This document shows, piece after piece, positions 1-11,339 of a stretch of DNA of 64,000 nucleotides (positions within the stretch are counted from its first letter, which is position 1; each line of letters begins with the position of its first letter). Location: the NCBI GenBank assembly GCA_029931535.1, contig JAQPZY010001628.1, positions 3,486,501-3,550,500 of the forward strand, read 5' to 3'. Origin of the DNA: Margaritifera margaritifera. Lineage: Eukaryota > Mollusca > Bivalvia > Unionida > Margaritiferidae. Made by a program: the position numbers and the translations under genes. Below the pieces are notes generated by a model. That model did not search any database. It was not told the DNA's origin and worked only from the letters and a program-made list of their open reading frames with translations.

Positions 1-244
1 AGGAGGGAGAGTAAGCACCATCCAAAGTACAAGAATAGTCTTACCCTTAGTTGGGGTAGAACCGAGCCCTATTATGGAGTATGCTTGCCCCCGCCCACCC
101 CCTCTTCGGGGGAGGATCAATATTCTCTAGGTACCTGAGGTCAGACGATTACCAGTTCACGCAACCCGAAGAGGGTAATGCGTCCTTCTAGCTTTTATAG
201 TTCCGGAGAAGGTTATTTCCACAGATCAAGATCGCCATTGACTT

Positions 245-1900
245 TTGGTGGCCAGTCATGAACCGGTAGCCAATTCCCGGCTACAGACCACCGGTCCCCT
301 GTCAACGGGTACTGGACCTGGCACCGGTCACGATACTGGTCACCTGGCACCTGGCACCGGTCAATGGGCATCAGAGGTGGTCACACATACCGAATCTATG
401 TATAAGGTCAGGAATCGGATCGAACTCTCCCCTGCCTCCACATTACCTAATTACTCAACTACAGGGACTGAGCCTGCATTTATGCACGCTACCGAGAAAG
501 TGGATCGGACCGATGTCCCCTCCGTCCCCATGTTCCCTTTCAAGCCTTTTGGGATGAGGAGTTTCCTCTTTCAAGGGAGATATCATCCTGTACCATCATG
601 GATGTCTTCCATCTGATCCTCTGCAAGTACAGGTGCTGAGGTTCGCAGACCACCACAGGTTACTCAGGAGAGTCATCATTGAAGGAGAGGGTTAGTCCCT
701 CTTCCGCTAAGAGGCCTCTGACAAAGCACCAATTAGGGACATTTCAGTAGCTCCCCGTGAAGAGTCACAGAACATCGATGTCTCTTCTTCCCGGCCTTCC
801 CCGGTTGTGATGCTCCTGTGTCCCACCGAAGTTGGAACAGGAAGATGTTATGCCTTGTCTAACGTAGTAGATTCTCATGAATTTGCTATTGATCAGGAGG
901 AGAGGATACACCCTCACCTCCTATGATCTGCACCCCCACCCCTTACCACCAAGTGTCTAACGTTGTTGAAGAGGAGGAAACATGGTCATTCGCCATAATG
1001 TAGTATACCGCCTCCTTCCCCTTGATATGTGCTTTAAGCCGACGTACTCGGGTGACACAAAGATTCTTTCTAGATTTAGAAAGACTTTTGGGGGTCAATG
1101 CATCGAACATGCCTGCTCTTGCTTCCTCACTCATCTATGGTCAGAGAACTTGCCTAGAAGATTGAAAAAGGACAAGAATTGGCGAGGCAAAATAGGGATG
1201 GTCGCCGCAGCTTCGTATGTTGGAGATGTTTCTGAGTCGAAGGCCAGATCTTTAGTGATTATAGCATCACACGCTGATATGTTCTCAACGATTTCGTTCA
1301 GTCTTCTGAAGGAAGAATCGTTATCTGCTCAACGGTTATTGGAGGCTGTAGTAAGACATCAAGGCACGCATTGTCTATAAACATGGCGTTGTCGGCGGAG
1401 CACCTCAACCTCTGCAGAGATGTCACATTGGACACTTATTAGGGCTACACCCCTGGAATCTGAAACTTTATTCGGCGGTCTCATTCCTGCCATAGCATCT
1501 CAGGATTTTAAGGATCACCAACATATATCCCTTGTGTCGGTTACTGGCTCGCCGAAACAGGCCAATAAACGAACACAGCCTGATCGAACCATGGGGCAGC
1601 CCAATTTCCAAAGAAGGGTATGTAACAACAAGAGCAAAGTAGCCAACCCTTCTATAAGCCCACTCCACATCAATCGTACTCGAGACGGAGAAGATGGAGA
1701 GGCAAAGGCAAGACGATGAAGACTACGGTCCCCTCTCCCTTTCCCAAAAAACGGCGGGAAAGGGGGGCGTGTAGGGGTATTGCATCCTTAGGGATTCTAC
1801 ACCTTTCCTACGCACCCGTCTTTAATACAAGTAGATGCTCGATTGGTCACCTTCAGAGGCCTGGTCGAGCGTCACGGAAGATTGGTGGGTCATTTTTCAT
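245..1900 (+). pseudogene. Gag-like region of the DIRS-like element
   Basis: This stretch precedes the RT and holds several overlapping open segments (245-616, 982-1380, 1420-1719) in different frames, as expected of one decayed ORF. I assign it as gag only from position and from a weakly DIRS-like stretch near 1290-1345 (rich in KEE/SLSAQRLL). Positions 285-365 contain short imprecise repeats of ACTGG/CACCGGT type. No CCHC zinc knuckle is visible. The assignment is inference. Confidence 0.4.
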
Positions 1901-2740
1901 AATGATGGAGGTTTTACGTCTGCGATTCAGAGAACTCTCTCCTCTCTCAAGGACACCCATCCTCTTCCGTCAGTCATATATATCAGGTTAAAGGAAGAGG
2001 TACACATCCTTCTTCAGAAGGGTGCAGCAGAGAGGGCTCAAACATCCAGTCGCCAGCATTCTACTTCCGGTTATTTCTGGCCCCCAAAAGGGCAGGAAAC
2101 TGAGGTCGATTATAGATCTTTCCCCCCTAAACAAATATCTGCGAGAAGAAACATCAGCTCGGAACGCCATAAGATCCATAGACTGTGCATCTTCCATCGA
2201 TTTCAAGATGCGTATTAAACATCTTGATCTTTACTCCGCACGAGAAAAACTTCCGGTTTTCGATAACGAACGGGAGGTATTCAGTTCCTAGCCATGCCGT
2301 TCGGTCTAGCCTCAGCGGCCAGGGTACGCACTTGAGGTATCTGAGGATTCATATCATCCAGTATTTCGACGACTGGCTGCTGCACAATAGCAGCAAACAG
2401 TCCTTATTACGGCATAATACCCGCTGTTGGTCTTAGTGACTCAGGTAGGACTTGTTCCCAAACTAGACAAATCAGATCTCATTTCTTCTCAGGATTTCGT
2501 GTACTTAGGAATGAATTTCCTTACCTTTCTGCGTTGTGTTTGTGTTTCCCCAGAAAGGATACACAAAACCCTGGAATTTTTAAGGACTTTACAGGCGAAG
2601 ACGTCTATGTCAGTTCGACTCTATCTCTCGCTTCTGGGAACCTTGAATTCCGCGGGGGACCTGTCTCCCATAGGCAGTTTCTCCTGTTGGCGGTCTGGAA
2701 ACCATACAAGGATTATATGTGAGATAGAATTTATCTAGCT
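1830..2740 (+). pseudogene. Reverse transcriptase domain of the DIRS-like element
   Basis: The reading frame shifts several times. In order I can read LVTFRGLVERHGRLV (about 1845), IIDLSPLNKYL (about 2110-2145), FLAMPFGLASAARVRT (about 2285-2335), YFDDWLLHNSSK (2362-2400) and GLVPKLDKSDLISSQDFVYLG (about 2447-2510). These match RT fingers, palm motif B, the motif C catalytic box and the C-terminal palm of DIRS RTs. About 30-40 codons between motif B and the DD box are missing, so the palm is internally deleted. The enzyme cannot be made from this copy. Confidence 0.8.
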
Positions 2741-2744
2741 TCGA

Positions 2745-3530
2745 CATGATTCTGATGGGAGTTCCTCTGCATGTCCCCGAACATCACTCCTCTCTGTACG
2801 CTGACGCGCCAGATTCACGGAGGGGAGGGGCTCACTTAGAGTCAGAAAGAGTTCTTCTTCAGTACCATTGGTCCCAGGATGAAAGCCTCCTACACAAAAA
2901 CAATTTGCAGTGTGTTCTTTGCAATGAAAGGGTGCATATATTATGTCAAGGGGCATTCTATCATGGTCTCCTCAAACACCACATCGGTGGTTGCATATCT
3001 CAGACAACAAGGAGGTACTCATGCTCCTTCTCTCTGCGTGCAAGTCTGGAACCTTCTACGCTGGGCAGAGTCAGAAGGGATTACACTCTGATCACGTCTT
3101 ATTCCCAGGAAAGAAAATATCATTGTGGACAGTTTTTCCAGAACAGGCAAGGTAGTCCAAACAGAATGGTCTATACATCAAGACATTTGCAGAGTCTCTG
3201 TTCATTCTATGAGAGGAACCTCTAGTGAACCTGTTTGCAGCGAAACTCAACAACAAGCTTCCGTTTATGTTTCCCCAGTCCCAGACGAAAAAGCCTTGGC
3301 AGTGGATTCTTTCAGCCTGAGGTGGGATTGACTGTCCGCTTATGCATTCCTTATCTTCATGTTGATTCCACAGTTACTTCACAAGGTCAGGACATCCATA
3401 GCTCGGATTATCCTGATGTCACCTCTATGACCTTAAAGGTCTTGGTTCAACGATCTCCTCGACCTTTTGATCGACCGACCCAGGTAATTACCTCGGTGGA
3501 AGAAATTGTTTTTGCAGCAAAAATGTAATG
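2745..3530 (+). pseudogene. RNase H domain of the DIRS-like element
   Basis: The segment follows the RT directly and reads, in three alternating frames, ADAPDSRRGGAHL (near 2800), VVAYLRQQGGTHAPSLC (near 2980-3035), TEWSIHQDICRVSVHSM (near 3160-3215) and a SPVPDEKA-type stretch (near 3270). These correspond to the first catalytic Asp block, the third strand/helix block and the conserved tail before the recombinase in DIRS polyproteins. Stops and shifts break it at least three times. Confidence 0.75.
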
Positions 3531-3539
3531 TGTTTTACA

Positions 3540-3700
3540 CCAATCCTCAGATTTTCCACCTTCACGCTTAGGTCATCTCAAGCGATCTATATGCCAGGCG
3601 AAGTTTTTGAGCAAGGCCCTGCGACGTTCTACATCCAAGGCCTATGACGCAAAGTGGGGAATCTGTTGTGACTGTTACACTAGGAATTAATAGTAGGGTT
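3540..3700 (+). pseudogene. N-terminal remnant of tyrosine recombinase (DIRS)
   Basis: The frame around 3606-3665 reads LSKALRRSTSKAYDAKWGI, which resembles the SAM-like core-binding helix at the start of DIRS recombinases. The similarity stops at about 3690, where the sequence becomes AT-rich and unrelated. The catalytic domain is absent. Confidence 0.55.
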
Positions 3701-3737
3701 TGACCCAGTTTAAACGAACTGGGTTTCTGCAGTTGTT

Positions 3738-6190
3738 CTAGTATCCGACTATACTATCCATATTTATAACCATGTCACTAGGTAGCAAAAAGATACCGTC
3801 ACCTCCAGCAGCATAGTCCAGTTTCACGTTTGAATCTCTTATGTGCTGTTGGAATTTTACAATAATTCTTTCATCTGTGTCGTAACCATGCTCTCCAAGA
3901 ATTATATTAGCTCTATCAACTTTTTGTACCTTTCTGATCCTGTCGAAACAGACTGAGTACTAGATGTTCTGTTTAAACCTGTGCACCCAGTGTTCAGATT
4001 ACGTATGATCTGATAGTTTAGTTCAATCTTAATATTCAGTCATCTCTCAGGCCATTAGTATCCTGCAGAAGGAAATATATGCAAACTGTTGGCTCCTCCT
4101 TGCTTGCTATAAAATTCATTTTATTAGCTGGCAATGTTCTCCAGTACTCAACAGTATGTGACCTATAGTTGTATGTACTTTTGTAAGTGGCTTACACAAC
4201 AGCTGATGTAGATTCCCCAAAACTTTGGTGTACAGTTTTATGTTTTTCTGGGTCATGATCGATCAATTATGTATATTTTCCTTGCGGTATCTCCAGTCAT
4301 ACCGTGGTGGAATTTTGAAAGTATTGCATACCAAATTAAATTATGTCAAAGCTATGTTGTTGGTATAGAGGTGAATGTATCGTTATCAGGTTAATTTATT
4401 CTGCCAAAATGTCATTTCACACTGTGATCTGTGATCATTTCGTTAATTCATCACTATCAACTATTAGAGTGTAGTTGTTTTTTTTAAATGTCCAGTGGTC
4501 TTTATGTAACAAATTGATTTTTAATACAGTACGTTTTTATCTCGTCAAATTAATTTGCTATGTTAGCTTGGTTTAGGTTAGTTAACCAATTTAATGCGTT
4601 AAAATGAGTTGCGAGACAAGGGTAAAATGCAGCGCTGGTTAGTTATTAACATAAAAATAATATATGTAGAATTTGCTTCTCTTGTGCAAATACATAAATC
4701 CGCTGTTTACTATTTTTACACATTCACATGCAATTTTCTGTTGATTTCGACCGCTAATCTTTTCATTTCCTCCACCGTTATACTATATAAATCTTTTTTT
4801 TTAAAACGCAATTTCTGCATCTTTGGTAAATTATACTTTGTTGTTTGTTGTTTATTTTTTTGTTTGTTTTTTTTCCTTCATTTCTTCCGCCAGCTTTCTC
4901 TGTGGTATTTATAACATTTTAATAGTGTTTGTTTGTCTAATTTTTCCCTTTATTTAAGTAACTAAATTTTAATTACTACTTGATGTCTGTGAAAACTAGA
5001 TCTCCGAAAGGTGTATATTCGCACATAATGAAAGAGGTACTGCTTTTTACTTCATGGTGTAAATATTCTTCCCAAGTCAAATGATTTGTGTTAATTTTTT
5101 GGTCATTCTTTGTAATGGATGTTTTAAATTGATCATAGTAAACTTAGTATCCAGGACAGTTGATTGAGCAGTTGTGTGTACCTCTGCTATACCTTTCTGA
5201 ATGAAGTTTGAAAGACATTTAAATATCCTAATGCTTGCATCAACGTCTATTCGATTTTCATTGCCTTTTTAATTTGTTCAAAATCTCTTAGACCAACTTG
5301 TAGTCTTCAATATTGTATTTGTTATTCAGCGTGTTTGTGATGTAGGTCAAGTCAACATTGTATTTGTTATTCAGCGTGTTTGTGATGTAGGTCAAGTCAA
5401 CATTGTATTTGTTATACAGAATGTTTGTTATGTAGGTCAAGTCAACATTGTATTTGTTATACAACGTGTTTGTGATGTAGGTCAAGTCAACATTGTATTT
5501 GTTATACAGCTTGTTTGTGATGTAGGTCAAGTCAACTTCCTATGCTTCAATATTGCCTCTTTTCGTGTCTTCTGAGATGTCATTTATTTACCTTGACATA
5601 ACACTGCTTACATGCAGTCGCCTTATCACGTGTTTCATGTGTACCATTTGGTTGTTTAACTGTGGTGTCTTTGGACGTAGTTTCTTTCTCATTTCTGGTT
5701 TTGTGATTAATACAGATTCGCATGACATGTAGGTTTTGACTTCATCATTTTCCAATGAGCTGTTTTTTCCACATCTGTCACATTCTAGAAACTCCTTATA
5801 TTTAAAAAAAACCCTCAAAGTTGTCGTCCTGGTTGATACTGCTGTCTATGTATTGCGATTCCATTATTTATGAAAATGGAAAAATGTTTTCTGCCGGTTG
5901 CCAATTCTTAAATGATTCATCGTAGTCCCCTTCCATTTCACGCATGCATACTTTTACCTTTCATTCTCGTGGTCTTCAAAATGTTGTAACTTTGTATGTC
6001 TCATCCTGTCCTTTCGTAAAGAGATAACTGTTGCTCGTAAAGCATGCCCTATGTATTCTCCTTATCAAGTCTTCAAGTGTTTTAACTACCACATCACTAA
6101 TACTTTTCCCTGATTTTAAAAATTTCCTCGATGTCAGGATGGTAGCCCTTTCCAACAATTTTGTTTTTCGAAATTCTGACTGTTTCACTA
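3738..6190 (-). pseudogene. Unrecognised degenerate coding relic, about 2.4 kb
   Basis: Read on the minus strand, this stretch gives protein-like segments in alternating frames down to a stop at 3738-3740. The clearest parts are 3741-3960 (about 70 codons without a stop, with the motif YAAGGDGIFLLPS), 4080-4330, 5040-5290, 5588-5818 (C-x2-C near its start) and 5976-6188. Open stretches of this density are unlikely in such AT-rich DNA. They are separated by point stops and frameshifts, and a 45-bp repeat (5312-5536) sits in the middle, in frame. I recognise no family. It is not a continuation of the DIRS element, which lies on the opposite strand and ends just before it. Candidates are an old endogenous viral gene, a large transposon gene or a dead host gene. 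Confidence 0.5.
5312..5536. repeat. 45-bp minisatellite, 5 exact-length copies
   Basis: The five units are exactly 45 bp each (5312, 5357, 5402, 5447, 5492) and differ at only a few positions. Because 45 is a multiple of three, the minus strand stays open and encodes a 15-residue repeat, DLTYITNTLYNKYNV, matching the frame of the coding relic around it. Confidence 0.95.
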
Positions 6191-6252
6191 ATTTTTAATT
6201 TTTAGAGTTGCAGAAGACATATGACCTTTGTCATGCACATAACTGAACCCTT

Positions 6253-6836
6253 CATTACGCGTAATCAAACTGCCGTGGCCATCCAACAGGGCCATGGTCA
6301 TAACGTGTAAACATTACCCATTCTAAAAGCTCGAATGCGTGTCTCAGAGGCTCGAATTCGCGAGCTTAAAAGAGCCTAAGAGCCCATCAGATAATTAATG
6401 TAAACTTGTAGATCATGTGATCTTTCGAGATCTCGTATTCTAGACAACTGCGATGCTCATTCTTCAGGTTCGAATACGCAATGTCAAAAACGACAATTGC
6501 AAAAATGTTTTTGAATCATATAATATTGTTTTATTACTCCACCGCTGCCCTATAAGGAAGTATGATAACTTGATTTGGGAGCTCAAACAAAATTGATTAC
6601 GCACAGAAGAAACGGTTTTTCTAAGTGCCATGATGGGTATTTTCGAGATCATGTGATTAAAACAAATTTCCGATTGGCTCCCTCTAGATCGTCATTCAAG
6701 GCTCGAAAATACTTATCTATGTTATCTCAAATACTCGATCGAGAGAGCGATAATGTGATTGAAACGAGTTTTCCAATTCGACACGTTATGGTCCAATAGA
6801 CTTGCAACGGAAACGGAAGATCGATAACGCGTAATG
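6253..6836. mobile_element. Candidate TIR element (MITE), about 584 bp
   Basis: Both ends read CATTACGCGT(A/T)ATC inwards. About 40 bp further in, both arms share CATAACGTGT, so the inverted repeats span about 55-60 bp with partial decay. I could not find a convincing target duplication. The interior has no coding signal. The superfamily is unknown. Confidence 0.5.
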
Positions 6837-6859
6837 GAATTTGTTGGTTTGGTGTTTCC

Positions 6860-7025
6860 TGGCACATCAACACAAGTAGATTATTGGTGACGAGGCAATT
6901 AGATTAAAGTGCCTTGTCCAAGGACACACCACGTTAGCCGACCCAGGCTGATTCGATCGTGGGATTCGAACCCCCCACCCTTTCAGTCGTGCGTCCGGCA
7001 CGCTAACCACTTAACTACAGGTCGG
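6860..7025 (-). mobile_element. tRNA-derived SINE
   Basis: On the minus strand an RNA polymerase III A-box-like sequence (TAGTTAAGTGGTTAG, 7003-7017) is followed at normal tRNA spacing by a near-perfect B box (GGTTCGAATCCC, 6961-6972). Downstream on the minus strand comes CCTTGGACAAGGCAC (about 6909-6923), a segment common in SINEs of marine invertebrates. It is too degenerate outside the boxes to fold as a tRNA. Confidence 0.7.
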
Positions 7026-8490
7026 AATATTTTCTTAATTTTGCCAGCTACACGCGACCTGATATGTCTCGTTATTTTCCAGATGAATCAATTTAGTAAA
7101 CACATGTACCAATACTCTCCATCTGAATACAAAATGATAAGTTCGTCTTAAAGCATAGTCTCATTCAATCTGATTCTCGCGTAACTCTGAGAGATCTACG
7201 CCGACTGAGAGTTTGGTAAAGGTATGTACATCTATATAATTGACTGTTACTGATAGGCGTCAATCATCTTTTTCTTTCTTTTTCTGTCCGAAAAATACAC
7301 CATCTATACTTTAAAGTCCATCAGCACTATTGGTGCATCAGCGATAAATGAATATTGTAATACGTATAAGCTATGTGTGTGCATTGGGCTCTCTACCGAG
7401 CGAATCAAACAACTTCGGCACGAGCCTGAGTTGAGGTCGATGTTTCCCCTATTTCCAAGGACCTCAAGACAACAGTCGTTGTCAAATGTAGGTTCGTAAA
7501 CGCGCAAATACTACAAATAACTTTCCTCCAATCACCTAAGAACCACACATCACGAACTCTAATTTAACACTTGCATAGTTTTGCTTGCCTCACATTTGTA
7601 TGACTCAGCAATAAGCCTTTTCAAGCCAAAGATTGGTAATTTACGCCATGCACATTAAACACGACCTAAACACCTAATACAAATGATTATTCCTATATCA
7701 AATTACTAAGCGCTCATACATTCGAATATCCCGAGAATTCCTTATGTTAACAAATTAGTCAAGGTCCATTTTACGAAACTAAACCACGCTACCATAGTGT
7801 CTCGTGAATACTGTACATTATGACGTCTGCTCCAAGAAATTGGCTAAATTACTCGGTTTGAGAAATATCTTCCCAACACCGACTTCTTATAATCAACAAA
7901 TGATCACTAAAATCTATTAAAGCTATAAACGGAGACGTAAATATAAATAGCACATATTCTATGTTTATTACAATATATTTAGACTGTGCTTTAGAGGTGG
8001 TAGAATGCATGTGTGCCAAAGCGGGCAACGCGTGGTGCTTGTGCGTACTTGGTGAGATCATGTCACAATCTGACGATTTACAAGATTTTTGTGCAGAAGC
8101 GAAAATCTGTATTCCCAGTAATTGTACGTGTTTATTCCAAAAAATAAACAAAATTATGAAAATTGTGTATTGATATGACCTAAGTATTTATTAAGAACGC
8201 TGACATACTGTCAACCAATTGGCGACTTTATGTTTGGTAAGCCTCGTTTTGAGCGTTACAATCATTTGTATAGACCTTTACCAGGCTCTCGTGTGGATAT
8301 GATTCGAGGGAGCCACGCGAGAGATCTGCTTGAACGAGACTTCTTAAAGCCACAAAGGCACGCTCAGTTTCGTCCATTTTCGCTATGTCCTACAACTACC
8401 TCTGAGTCCGTATAGAGGAAATAAAATGATGCCGTTCAACTTGACGCAAACAAATGTGATACAACTATAATTAAACCGGTTATATTTCGT
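7026..8490. other. No recognisable gene or repeat
   Basis: Only short chance-length ORFs are seen. One at 7961-8173 (+, 70 aa) has nine cysteines but no signal peptide and no family I know. I do not annotate it as a gene. Confidence 0.5.
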
Positions 8491-8582
8491 TCCAAGCAGG
8501 AATCGAACCCGCGCCGCGAGTAATGGCACCCATTGCCTATCTCGCATGTACCAGCGCTCTTATCCACTCGGCCATGCGCTCA
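8491..8582 (-). mobile_element. tRNA-like sequence with long variable arm (tRNA pseudogene or SINE head)
   Basis: The minus strand has a consensus A box (TGGCCGAGTGG, 8564-8574) and B box (GGTTCGATTCC, 8499-8509). The distance between them suits a class II tRNA (Leu/Ser type) with a long variable arm. The 5' end (GAGCGCA) does not pair with the 3' end (TGCTTGGA) well enough for a functional acceptor stem, so I call it a pseudogene or SINE head. Confidence 0.65.
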
Positions 8583-8902
8583 TTCCCATAAAAAAGATTG
8601 AACAAGATAGAAGGAAAGCGCTCGAGGTGCACGGGAACCAGCTCGCTAAGCAAGTGGAAATGAACAATCAGCTAAACGTACAAACCCACTGGATTTTCTG
8701 GTTAGAAGTGCAAGGCAAATAGATGAAAATATAAATTGGCACTTATATTCAGTTTATTTTCATGAGTGTTGCAATGGGGTTGGGCTACAAGTCCTCACAA
8801 CTTAGAAAGCGTCCTTTTCTTTACAAAAGTTATGCATTATACATGGATAGCGGCAAACAAATATTATAATATGCTATTAGCGGAAGAAAAAAGGAAATGG
8901 TT

Positions 8903-8904
<2 letters not shown>

Positions 8905-8937
<33 letters not shown>
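8905..8937. repeat. (GA)n microsatellite
   Basis: About 16 perfect AG dinucleotides. Confidence 0.95.
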
Positions 8938-8940
<3 letters not shown>

Positions 8941-9026
8941 TTTACCTTGGCAGGAGCAAGCAATGTACATTATTGTGTCTGTGACTATATACCAAACAGA
9001 CAGAAAAGCGCTTAGTACTGGATCAC

Positions 9027-9030
<4 letters not shown>

Positions 9031-9080
<50 letters not shown>

Positions 9081-9137
9081 TACGTGATTTTATGAGAGAT
9101 AATTATATAGAATGATACAAATACTATCAAACAGGTT

Positions 9138-9205
<68 letters not shown>

Positions 9206-9240
9206 TCACACACATACACATACACACATACGCAGATACA
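9031..9240. repeat. Two (TA)n arrays and a CA-rich tail
   Basis: Perfect (TA)n runs at 9031-9077 and 9145-9204 are separated by 67 bp. The second passes directly into an imperfect CACACATA-type tract (9205-9240). Confidence 0.95.
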
Positions 9241-10900
9241 TCTTGGAGTGTATGACAGGGGACGAGGGCAGCGGAGAGCAAATATTAATTTCATAGCAAA
9301 TTTAGCCAATTTATTTAAATATTCATTATTGAGCTTTCTTGAAAATTTGAATTGAGTTATTGAGTTGTACTTTCTCTGGAACTAAAGACATATAAATGAT
9401 CAAAGACTGGATAAATACAGGACTCCTGTCGTGGTACTCTCATACATAGAATTCAAAATGATGCATGAAGAACAGCAAGAGCTCCCCAACCCCACCTCCA
9501 TCCACACAAACAATGGTAAAAGAAAATTGTAAAGCAACAGAAAAAAGTTTTCATTTCTAAATCATCTTAAAAAATTCCCAAACGACAATAATCCTAACTG
9601 CTGAACTTAGATAATAGTAGAGAAATTTTATTTAGACAATAATAGCAAAAGCATAAACAATAATATAAAAAAAAGATTCGAGAAATTGGTAGGGCATTTC
9701 CATCTTGTATTTCCTTCTTTTTAAAAATAAAAATGACTCAGAATAAAAATGTCATATTTATCTTTTTAAATTAATTTCTTCTTTTTGTACATCACAAAAT
9801 TTTGTAACAATTGGTCATGAAAGTTGAGTTTATTTAAAATTTGAACGGTATTCACTGATGTACTACATAGTTGTTCCCTACTTGAAGAAATATCATTTAG
9901 CCGTTTTATTTGATAGCAAAGGACAAGAAAGTTACGTGTACGGTGTTTGTTGGTTTCAATACGATGATAGCTATTTTTTTTATCCTGAACAAGTATCGTG
10001 CGCCGCTAAATAATCCGGAACAACAGGAGCAAAATGCAAGGGCTTCAAAGTGATAAACAAACATCACAGAAATCGATACGTATCTTTATTTAGGTATATA
10101 AAAAAAAAAAAAATCTTTGATGCATTAGACAGAGCACTACGAAAACAGAAACATAAAAAAATACTAATGCCCACTGGGAATTAAGACTTAAACGTTCAAA
10201 GGAAACTGTGCAGTTGTTACAGATAAGATTATTTTCATAGTGGTCAGCGAATTTGAGTTGCTTCTTTCGTGTCAATCATTCCTTTCTTCTTTGGCTTAGT
10301 ATCAATCTGATACACAAATGAGGCCCAAGTTAGATATTTTACGCTTGAAACTTACATTCCAAGTGAAGTGTAGGTAGAGTGAAGGTCCTTTATCTACTCT
10401 ATTAATTGTGTTCTTTCTAGATATAAAATGTAACACTTTTAATATGTGAATACTTATATTTCAGGATAATACATGCCTTTTATGTCAAACCGAATGGAAA
10501 AACACGTAGAAAACGTTTGGAAACAACGCCCAAACTTGCTAATTTATTAATCTTAAGGTAATAAATTATAACATCAATTTTTAGAAATGATTTACAGATT
10601 ATTTTACGGTCGTATTCCAATGTCATGTCTGCACAATAAGATGAATGATTCGCATGCTACTTATATATCAATCAAATGTCTTCTCTTCTTGCCGTTGCAG
10701 ATTATAAATGCGAAATTGATAGACATTTCTATCGTTAGTGTTTCATGGTACAATTTCATTTTGTCTTATTCCTAATGGAAGCAGTTTAGTTCTTCACTGG
10801 TGCGATTTTGCATTTCGTATATTAGACAGTCATTAAGATGATATACATAATATCGTATGTCATAGCAAATCTATTTCGTTTACAATCAGAAAATCACAAT
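9241..10900. other. AT-rich, nothing recognised
   Basis: No ORF above chance length, no TIR or tRNA-like box seen. A 13-base poly(A) run at about 10100-10112 is the only notable tract. Confidence 0.5.
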
Positions 10901-11064
10901 CAGTGGCGTACTAAGGGTAAATGACGCCCTGGGCGACGATGATGGCCCAAAGGGCCAGAATACGAGGCCCGAATTTATCAGCTGTTTTGGCGCCCCAAGA
11001 CCTCTGGCGCCTGAGGCAAACCCCCCCCCCCCCCCCCCGTCCCCGCCCCGTTAGTACGCTACAG
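10901..11064. mobile_element. hAT-type MITE, 164 bp, with 8-bp target duplication
   Basis: The left end is CAGTGGCGTACTAAGGG and the right end, inverted, is CTGTAGCGTACTAACGG. The flanks are ATCACAAT (10893-10900) and ATCAGAAT (11065-11072), an 8-bp duplication with one mismatch. Eight-base duplications and CAG-starting TIRs are typical of hAT elements. The interior is GC-rich and contains an 18-base C run (11021-11038). It has no transposase, so it is non-autonomous. Confidence 0.8.
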
Positions 11065-11116
11065 ATCAGAATAAGACGACTGACTCTGATCTTTAATGTT
11101 TATGAGTACATTTAAA

Positions 11117-11337
11117 TTACGGTCCGTACTCGCTTATAAAACAAATCCAACTGCAAACAACATAGACCCTAATCTGCCATCGCATAATGCGCTGGCAGAT
11201 CAGGGTCTATGTTGTTTGTTCTACTGATTACTCCTAACAAACTGCTCAGACCTAGATCTGCCGGCGCGTTATGCGACAGCAGACCTGGGTCTGTGCCGTT
11301 TGCGGTTGGACGCGACTTATAAGTGAGTAAGACGGTA
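11117..11337 (-). mobile_element. Foldback MITE with nested hairpins (copy 1)
   Basis: The ends are imperfect inverted repeats built on a TACTCGCTTATAAGTCG-like motif. Inside are two further hairpins: 11155-11222 (arms of about 24 bp, one mismatch, around CAGATCAGGGTCTATGTTG) and about 11245-11290. A second copy in the opposite orientation lies at 31919-32077, which supports a mobile family. No TSD is clear. Confidence 0.7.
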
Positions 11338-11339
11338 TT

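Larger units (their letters stand above)
1..3700 (+). mobile_element. Decayed DIRS-like tyrosine-recombinase retrotransposon, 5' end outside window
   Basis: The pieces run in DIRS order in several shifted frames: a gag-like stretch (about 245-1900), reverse transcriptase (about 1830-2700), RNase H (about 2745-3530) and the start of a tyrosine recombinase (about 3540-3690). The RT carries IIDLSPLNKYL, MPFGLASA and the catalytic box YFDDW (2362-2376), which matches the DIRS YLDDW form better than the YxDD of Ty3 or copia. The RNase H segment carries VVAYLRQQGGTHAPSLC. DIRS elements replicate by reverse transcription and integrate with a tyrosine recombinase, not a DDE integrase. This copy has many stops and frameshifts, and the recombinase catalytic part (R-H-R-Y) is absent, so it is dead. 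I saw no terminal or internal complementary repeats, so the ends are unknown. Family-level confidence is good. The exact family (DIRS1-like, PAT, Ngaro) is not resolved. Confidence 0.8.

Noticed and set aside
1..3700. Ty3-type LTR retrotransposon as an alternative for the first element
   Set aside because: The catalytic box is FDDW, the RNase H/tail order fits DIRS, and a recombinase-like start follows where an integrase zinc finger would be expected.
7961..8173. Cysteine-rich 70-codon ORF as a possible secreted peptide
   Set aside because: No signal peptide and no recognisable cysteine framework; overlaps an equally open minus-strand ORF.
10921..11115. Plus-strand ORF with a poly-Pro run
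   Set aside because: Lies mostly in the hAT-type MITE; the prolines come from its C run.
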